Shown here piece after piece: positions 57,814 to 64,000 of a stretch of DNA of 64,000 bases. The stretch is from the NCBI RefSeq assembly GCF_001424265.1, contig NZ_LMOV01000001.1, positions 211,873 to 275,872 of the forward strand, given 5' to 3'. Source of the DNA: Acidovorax sp. Leaf160. GTDB taxonomy: Bacteria > Pseudomonadota > Gammaproteobacteria > Burkholderiales > Burkholderiaceae_C. The notes under the pieces are model-generated. The model worked only from the letters and a program-made list of their open reading frames with translations, was not told the origin of the DNA and did no database searches. The position numbers and the translations under genes were made by a program. How positions within the stretch are numbered: position 1 is the first letter of the stretch; each line of letters opens with the position of its first letter.

Positions 57814-59226
<1,413 letters not shown>

Positions 59227-59240
59227 GGCGGTGTCTCGGT

Positions 59241-59927
59241 TCAGGGCGTGGCCGGCCGGCCGGCGGGGGCCGCGGGTGCGCCCGGCCGGGCGTTGAGGCT
59301 GCGTTCGATGGCCCGCATCGCCTCCAGCCGCTCGTTCAGCTGGTCGTTGCGCCGTTGGGCGTCGCGCAGCTGCTGCGCCTGGCGGTCCAACAGATCCTCC
59401 AGCCGGCGGGTGTTCAGGAACCGCGTCTCCAGGAGCCGGCCGAACGCCTGCTGGCCTGCGGTGAGGCCCTTCTGGGACAGTGCCCGCTGCACCAGGCCCA
59501 GGGCGCGGGCCGTGTCCACCGGCTGGCGGGTCTGGCCCAATGCCAGGGCCAGTTCCAGCTGGCGCTGGATGGACTCGTCCTGCAAGGGCGTCAGCCGCCC
59601 GATTTCGGCCGAGAGTTCGGCGCCGCTCAGGGAAGCCACACGGACGGAGTAGGCGAGCAGCTGCGACACCATCGGGGCGGGCCGGGGCTCCGGCGGCGTG
59701 GCCGCGGGCGACGCTGCCGCGGCTTCTTCAGCCACCACCTCGGGCGCTGGGGCCGCCGCCAGGGCGGGCGGTGCCGCCTGGGTGGCGATGGCGGCGGGCG
59801 CGGCGGGTGGTGCGGGAGCGCTTTCGGGCTCTGCGGTGGCACAGCCCGTCAGCCCCACCGCGATCGCGGCGAGGGGCGCGGCCCACAGGGCGCGGAAGAG
59901 GCTCAGTGATCGAAGGCTAGGTGGCAT
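59241..59927 (-). CDS. QseG-like outer-membrane lipoprotein
   Basis: This 228-residue protein starts with a lipoprotein signal ending in VGLTGC (lipid-modified Cys29). An Ala/Pro-rich linker (about 30-85) follows, then a helical C-terminal domain (SAEIGRLTPLQDESIQRQLELALALGQTRQP...RRLEDLLDRQAQQLRDAQRRNDQLNERLEAMRAIE). Its place between glrK and glrR fits QseG/YfhG, which in E. coli stimulates GlrK. Sequence similarity to QseG is by position and architecture only. It overlaps glrK by 11 bp. Confidence 0.8.
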   Translation of the reverse strand: MPPSLRSLSLFRALWAAPLAAIAVGLTGCATAEPESAPAPPAAPAAIATQAAPPALAAAPAPEVVAEEAAAASPAATPPEPRPAPMVSQLLAYSVRVASLSGAELSAEIGRLTPLQDESIQRQLELALALGQTRQPVDTARALGLVQRALSQKGLTAGQQAFGRLLETRFLNTRRLEDLLDRQAQQLRDAQRRNDQLNERLEAMRAIERSLNARPGAPAAPAGRPATP

Positions 59928-61365
59928 GGGGGAATTCGATGCGAAAGGGGGTGCGGTCGCCGTCCTTCACCAGTTCCACCCGCCCGCCGTGGGCGGTGAG
60001 GTACTCCTGGACGATGGACAGGCCGATGCCCGTGCCGCGGGCGGCGTCTTGTGGCTGTCGGACGCCGCGGTAGAAGGGCTCGAAGATCCGGGATTGGTCA
60101 TTCTCGTCCACGCCCGGGCCCTGGTCGATGAAGTCCACCCGAATGCGGCCCGGCAGATGTGACAAAACAATGCGGATCGCGCCCCCCTGGGGAGAAAAGC
60201 GGATCGCGTTGGAGAGCAGGTTGCCCACGGCCGATGCGATCTTCTCGGCATCCAGGGGCAGTGTGACCGGCTTGCCTTCGACGGTGACTTCGAGCTTGCG
60301 CGCCTGCCACTGCAGCCGCTGGGCTTCCACCTGCGCTTCCAGCAGCGCCAGCAGATCCGTGTTGCTGCGGCGCAGCTGCCGCGCCTCGAAGGCGGCGGCG
60401 TTGAAGCGCAGCAGGGCCTCGATCTCGCCCTGCAGCACCAGCGTGTTCTGTTGCAGGATGGTCACCACCTCCCGCTGGCCGGCGCTCAACTCGCCCGTCA
60501 CACCGTCCTGCAACAGCGCCACGCCTTCGCGCAGCGACGCCAGCGGCGTCTTCAATTCGTGCGACACGTGGCGCAGGAAGCGCGCCTTGTCGGCGTCCAG
60601 CTCCAGCAGCCGCACGCGCAGCCACTCCAGCTGCTGGCCCACCCGCCGGATGTCCACCGGCCCGGCGATGTGGACCGGCTTGTCCAGTTCGTTGTCGCCC
60701 AGCAGCCGGATGGCGGTCTCCAGCCGCTTGAACGGCCGGGCGAGCCAGACGCCCAGCAGCAGGGCCAGCACCAGCGCCAGCACGATGACCCCCACCACCT
60801 GGTGCGTCACCTCCCGGCGGCTGGCCTCGATCTGGTCCTGCAGCGCGCTGCTGCGCCGCGCGTTGATGTCCTGTACTTCCTGGGAGATCAGGGCGTTCAG
60901 CGCGTCGATCTCCAGGAACATCGCCGCCACCACGCGTTCGTTTTCCAGCGACTGGGCAGCGGGCGCATCCAGCAGCACGGCCACTTCGGCCAGATGAGCC
61001 TGCCAGCGGCGCGACTGCTCCAGCGGCAGTCCGTTGAGCTCCAGCCGCTGCAGGATCTCGCGCGCCTCGCGCGCGCCTTCCTCGAAGCGGCGCCGCAACT
61101 GCGCATCCGCCAGCACCAGCGACTGGCGTGCGGCCCGCTCCAGCGTCTGGCTGCGGGCGGTCAGGTTGCGGGCCGCCGCGCTCAGCTGAATGGCTTCCGC
61201 CGCCCCCTGCCGGCTCTGGCCCATCAGCTGCTCGAGCGTGAAGATGGCGCGCAGCGAACTGGCCCCCAGCAAGCCGGCGATGAGAAGGAAGGCCAGCAGC
61301 AGCAACTGCTGGAACGACAGGCCGTTCAGCGAAGCGACCTTGGGGTGACGTACGGACATGCTCAT
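59917..61365 (-). CDS. glrK: GlrK (QseE)-type sensor histidine kinase
   Basis: This 482-residue protein has two transmembrane helices (about residues 20-41 and 176-195) flanking a periplasmic helical domain. HAMP follows, then HisKA with the phosphorylated His in FLRHVSHELKTPLASLREGVALL, and HATPase with NLLSNAIRFS, DFIDQGPGVDENDQSRIFEPF and GTGIGLSIVQEYLTAHGG. It would phosphorylate GlrR. The order miaB-glrK-qseG-glrR on one strand suggests an operon starting at or above glrK. Confidence 0.92.
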   Translation of the reverse strand: MSMSVRHPKVASLNGLSFQQLLLLAFLLIAGLLGASSLRAIFTLEQLMGQSRQGAAEAIQLSAAARNLTARSQTLERAARQSLVLADAQLRRRFEEGAREAREILQRLELNGLPLEQSRRWQAHLAEVAVLLDAPAAQSLENERVVAAMFLEIDALNALISQEVQDINARRSSALQDQIEASRREVTHQVVGVIVLALVLALLLGVWLARPFKRLETAIRLLGDNELDKPVHIAGPVDIRRVGQQLEWLRVRLLELDADKARFLRHVSHELKTPLASLREGVALLQDGVTGELSAGQREVVTILQQNTLVLQGEIEALLRFNAAAFEARQLRRSNTDLLALLEAQVEAQRLQWQARKLEVTVEGKPVTLPLDAEKIASAVGNLLSNAIRFSPQGGAIRIVLSHLPGRIRVDFIDQGPGVDENDQSRIFEPFYRGVRQPQDAARGTGIGLSIVQEYLTAHGGRVELVKDGDRTPFRIEFPHAT

Positions 61366-61397
61366 CGGAAGTGGGTCTCAGCCGGCAGGGCGCGTTG

Positions 61398-62741
61398 TCA
61401 CGCCGCCAGCGGTGCCTCGGCCGTGACCACCTCGCCGCGCAGGGTGTAGGCCTTGGCTTCGGTGATGGTGACATCGACCATCTGGCCCACCAGCCGCGGC
61501 TGGCCGACGAAGTTCACCACGCGGTTGCACTCGGTGCGGCCCATCAGCTCGGAGCTGTCGCGCTTGGAGGCGCCCTCCACCAGAATGCGCTGCACCGTGC
61601 CCACCCGGCTTTCGCTGATGGACTTGATGTTGCCGTTGATCACCGCCTGCAGCTCCTGCAGGCGACGCAGCTTGACCTCGTGCGGCGTGTCGTCGTGCAG
61701 GCCCGCAGCCGGTGTGCCCGGGCGCGGGCTGAAGATGAAACTGAAGCTGTTGTCGAAATGCACGTCGTCGATCAGCTTCATCATCTTGCGGAAGTCGTCT
61801 TCCGTCTCCCCGGGAAAGCCGACGATGAAGTCGCTGCTCATCGCCAGGTCGGGCCGGATCGCACGCAGCTTGCGGATGGTGCTCTTGTACTCCATGGCCG
61901 TGTAGCCGCGCTTCATCGCCATCAGGATGCGGTCGGAGCCGTGCTGCACCGGCAGGTGCAGGTGGCTCACCAGCTTCGGGATGCGGGCATAGGCATCGAT
62001 CAGGCGGGGCGTGAATTCGTTCGGGTGGCTGGTCGTGTAGCGGATGCGCTCGATGCCGGGGATGTCGGCCACGTACTCCAGCAGCAGGGCGAAGTCGGCC
62101 ACCTCGGCGGTGCCGCCCATTTTGCCCAGGTAGGCGTTCACGTTCTGGCCCAGCAGCGTGACTTCCTTCACGCTCTGGTCGGCCAGGCCCGCCACTTCCA
62201 CCAGCACGTCGTCGAACGGCCGGCTCACTTCCTCGCCGCGGGTGTAGGGCACCACGCAGTAGCTGCAGTACTTGCTGCAGCCTTCCATGATCGACACGAA
62301 GGCGCTGGCGCCCTCGACCCGCGCGGGCGGCAGGTGGTCGAACTTTTCGATCTCGGGAAAGCTGATGTCCACCTGGGGGCGCTGCAGGCGCTCGCGCTCG
62401 GCCAGCAGATCCGGCAGGCGGTGCAGGGTCTGCGGGCCGAAGACCACGTCCACATAAGGTGCCCGCTTGATGATCTCCTGCCCCTCCTGGCTCGCCACGC
62501 AGCCGCCCACCCCGATCTTCACGCCCCGGCTCTTCAGGTGCTTGATGCGGCCCAGGTCGCTGAACACCTTTTCCTGCGCCTTCTCGCGGACCGAGCAGGT
62601 GTTGAAGAGGATCAGGTCGGCTTCGTCCATGTTGCCGGTGGGCTCGTAGCCCTGCGCGGCATGCAGCACGTCGGCCATCTTGTCCGAGTCGTACTCGTTC
62701 ATCTGGCAGCCGAAGGTTTTGATGAAGACTTTTTTGGGCAT
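61398..62741 (-). CDS. miaB: MiaB, tRNA-2-methylthio-N6-isopentenyladenosine synthase
   Basis: MiaB methylthiolates i6A37 of tRNAs. The 447-residue radical-SAM protein has an N-terminal cluster with three Cys ([34 protein letters not shown]), the radical-SAM motif [16 protein letters not shown], and a C-terminal TRAM domain. I chose the ATG at 62741, which gives the usual [12 protein letters not shown] start. It is followed by glrK after 32 bp. Confidence 0.96.
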   Translation of the reverse strand: MPKKVFIKTFGCQMNEYDSDKMADVLHAAQGYEPTGNMDEADLILFNTCSVREKAQEKVFSDLGRIKHLKSRGVKIGVGGCVASQEGQEIIKRAPYVDVVFGPQTLHRLPDLLAERERLQRPQVDISFPEIEKFDHLPPARVEGASAFVSIMEGCSKYCSYCVVPYTRGEEVSRPFDDVLVEVAGLADQSVKEVTLLGQNVNAYLGKMGGTAEVADFALLLEYVADIPGIERIRYTTSHPNEFTPRLIDAYARIPKLVSHLHLPVQHGSDRILMAMKRGYTAMEYKSTIRKLRAIRPDLAMSSDFIVGFPGETEDDFRKMMKLIDDVHFDNSFSFIFSPRPGTPAAGLHDDTPHEVKLRRLQELQAVINGNIKSISESRVGTVQRILVEGASKRDSSELMGRTECNRVVNFVGQPRLVGQMVDVTITEAKAYTLRGEVVTAEAPLAA

Positions 62742-62864
62742 GGCGAAACTCCGGAAATTACGGGGCAGGCGCTGCGGCGCGTCGGCGCAGCGCATCGGTG
62801 GGGGGCGCCTCGTCAGCGCGTGCGTGGCGGCTTCCGGCGCCGGCGCGGGCACGGGCGTGCAGGG

Positions 62865-63305
62865 CTAGCGCCGGGCGGGCGCGTTGTCGGATTCGGCGCG
62901 GAAGTTGCGCTCGACCGCGTCGCCGCCTTTGCGTGGCTGCCTGGCTTCGCCCTCGCTCAAGATCCAGGCGCTCAGCAGCATGCCGGTGCTGGCTTCCAGC
63001 ACGTAGTTCACGCGAAACCGCTGGCCGATGACCGTGTGCAGGAAGACCAGGCTGTTTTGCGGGCTGAAAAGGCGCATGCCAGGCGCCATGCGGATGGTCT
63101 GGCCATTGATCTGCGCTTCCACCGTGCTGTTGATCACCAGGGTGCCGCGCAGTGCCGCATCGGGGAAGTTGCGCACGATGCCCAGGCCGGGCGGCACGTC
63201 CTGCGCGAGGGCCGTGGCGGGCGCCGACAGGACGGCGAGCGCGCAAGCGGCACCGGCAAGCAACGCTCGGGCGGTGGGGGAATGCAAGGGCAGACAGCGG
63301 TTCAT
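62865..63305 (-). CDS. exported protein of unknown function
   Basis: This 146-residue protein has a signal peptide (cleavage near ALAQDVPPG, about residue 34). The mature domain is GLGIVRNFPDAALRGTLVINSTVEAQINGQTIRMAPGMRLFSPQNSLVFLHTVIGQRFRVNYVLEASTGMLLSAWILSEGEA, which looks beta-rich. The frame could start one ATG earlier (63314). I recall similar unnamed proteins upstream of miaB in Burkholderiales. Function unknown. Confidence 0.78.
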   Translation of the reverse strand: MNRCLPLHSPTARALLAGAACALAVLSAPATALAQDVPPGLGIVRNFPDAALRGTLVINSTVEAQINGQTIRMAPGMRLFSPQNSLVFLHTVIGQRFRVNYVLEASTGMLLSAWILSEGEARQPRKGGDAVERNFRAESDNAPARR

Positions 63306-63390
63306 GGTGTACATCCAGGGGCTGAAGGCGTCGATTCTAGAAAGACCGGCAGGGCGCCGGCCGCGGGGCAGATCGGCCCGCCCAAAGAAA

Positions 63391-63418
63391 AAACCCACAG
63401 TGCGCGCACTGTGGGTTT
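63391..63418. terminator. perfect 28-bp palindrome, terminator after tRNA-Met
   Basis: AAACCCACAGTGCG and its exact complement CGCACTGTGGGTTT (63391-63418) form a long stem. On the minus strand the tRNA-Met transcript would meet it directly after the gene; T residues follow (TTTTTTC from the A run at 63388-63393). Confidence 0.85.
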
Positions 63419-63424
63419 CCTGTT

Positions 63425-63501
63425 TGGTGGTGGTAGGTGGACTTGAACCACCGACATCAGCATTATGAATGCTGCGCTCTAACCAACTGAGCTATACCAC
63501 C
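63425..63501 (-). tRNA. tRNA-Met (anticodon CAT), elongator type
   Basis: The minus strand folds as a complete tRNA: acceptor GGTGGTA/TACCACC, D arm with AGCTCAGTTGGTTAGAGC, anticodon arm CAGCA-TTCATAA-TGCTG with anticodon CAT, and T arm GGTGG-TTCAAGT-CCACC. The 3' CCA is encoded (63425-63427). The base-paired 1-72 end fits an elongator, not an initiator (which would have a mismatch there). Confidence 0.95.
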
Positions 63502-63526
63502 GAAGCCCCGAATTATAGGGCAGTTT

Positions 63527-64000
63527 TTAGAGGTGCGTAAAGTTCGCGGGCCGTTTGTTCACGAAAGCGTCCATGCCTTCCTTCTGGTCCTGGGTGGCAA
63601 AGAGCGCCTGGAACAGGCGCCGCTCGAACATGACGCCATCGGAGAGCCCGCCTTCGAAGGCGCGGTTGACCGATTCCTTCGCGGCCATCACGGCGATCTG
63701 CGAGAAGCCCGCGATGATGATGGCCGCACCCAGGGCCTCCTCCTGGAGCTTGTCGAGCGGCACCACGCGGCTCACGAGGCCGGAGCGCTCGGCCTCCACG
63801 GCATCCATCATGCGGCCGGTGAGGGCCATGTCCATGGCCTTGGACTTGCCCACCGCGCGGGGCAGCCGCTGCGTGCCGCCGGCACCAGGAATGACGCCCA
63901 GCTTGATCTCGGGCTGGCCGAACTTGGCGTTGTCTGCCGCGATGATGAAGTCGCACATCATGGCCAGCTCGCAGCCACCGCCCAGCGCGAAGCCGCTGAC
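63527..64000 (-). CDS. enoyl-CoA hydratase (crotonase family), partial
   Basis: This gene continues beyond the window's right edge; 158 codons including the stop are present. It shows [17 protein letters not shown] (second oxyanion-hole strand), [25 protein letters not shown] with the catalytic Glu in PEIKLG, and the C-terminal [12 protein letters not shown]. It hydrates 2-trans-enoyl-CoAs in beta-oxidation or a related acyl-CoA route. The exact pathway is not evident from this fragment. Confidence 0.9.
   Translation of the reverse strand, partial: VSGFALGGGCELAMMCDFIIAADNAKFGQPEIKLGVIPGAGGTQRLPRAVGKSKAMDMALTGRMMDAVEAERSGLVSRVVPLDKLQEEALGAAIIIAGFSQIAVMAAKESVNRAFEGGLSDGVMFERRLFQALFATQDQKEGMDAFVNKRPANFTHL

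Overview
The window looks like a chromosomal core segment of a high-GC betaproteobacterium in the Comamonadaceae (Burkholderiales), close to Acidovorax/Paracidovorax. The reasons are the very GC-rich codon use, the gene sets and gene order (dcw cluster ending in lpxC; accB-accC-prmA-DUF3426; ypjD-like/PP0621/pilS/pilR/ampD next to ffh; an alanine/lysine-rich H1-like protein), and short interspersed palindromes of the kind I associate with that family. This placement rests on recognition, not on a database search. I see no prophage, insertion sequence, integrase or CRISPR array.

Layout. 1-8.2 kb: the end of the division and cell-wall cluster (ftsW end, murG, murC, ddlB, ftsQ, ftsA, ftsZ, lpxC), with ATGA overlaps at most junctions from ftsW to ftsQ. 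8.2-14.9 kb: a TPP riboswitch and thiC, two divergent chemoreceptors (one behind a sigma-54-type promoter) and an RcnB-like periplasmic protein. 14.9-19.8 kb: ruvC, a CdsA/PlsC phospholipid pair, and a Bug-type solute-binding protein with an IclR regulator. 19.8-31.7 kb: mtgA, aroE, a TonB-like protein, an RNase II-family enzyme, a PglL/O-antigen-ligase-like protein, a YqiA-type esterase, rodA, an amidase and tldD. 31.8-40.6 kb: a membrane protein of unknown function, aroG behind an apparent aromatic-amino-acid attenuator, mpl, two unknown proteins, a TlpA-like thioredoxin, accB, accC and prmA. 40.6-48.9 kb: a DUF3426 protein, a PfkB kinase, an H1-like protein, and nrdB/nrdA behind two NrdR-type boxes. 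48.8-55.3 kb: a candidate small RNA, ampD, pilR, pilS, a small PP0621-type protein, a cytochrome-c-assembly-type protein and ffh. 55.4-64 kb: opgH, the glrR-qseG-glrK two-component set, miaB, an exported protein of unknown function, tRNA-Met(CAT) and a truncated enoyl-CoA hydratase.

The two most interesting regulatory readings are these. (1) Upstream of aroG (DAHP synthase, the first step of aromatic biosynthesis) lies a 20-codon open frame with the run F-Y-F-G-F-W-F, followed by a textbook intrinsic terminator. This is the architecture of ribosome-mediated attenuation. (2) The opgH gene (periplasmic glucan synthesis) is preceded by a consensus -24/-12 promoter (TGGCACGGGGTTTGC) and by sites fitting TGTC-N10-GACA, the motif recognised by enterobacterial GlrR. 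The glrK-qseG-glrR genes lie immediately upstream. Together they suggest a local GlrKR/sigma-54 to OPG circuit. The GlrR here carries GAFTDA instead of GAFTGA in the sigma-54 contact loop.

Other themes are a family of short palindromes, three copies of which lie inside coding sequence (murG, murC, aroE), and a 147-bp tandem repeat between aroE and the TonB-like gene. Several compact terminators, some bidirectional, delimit the operons.
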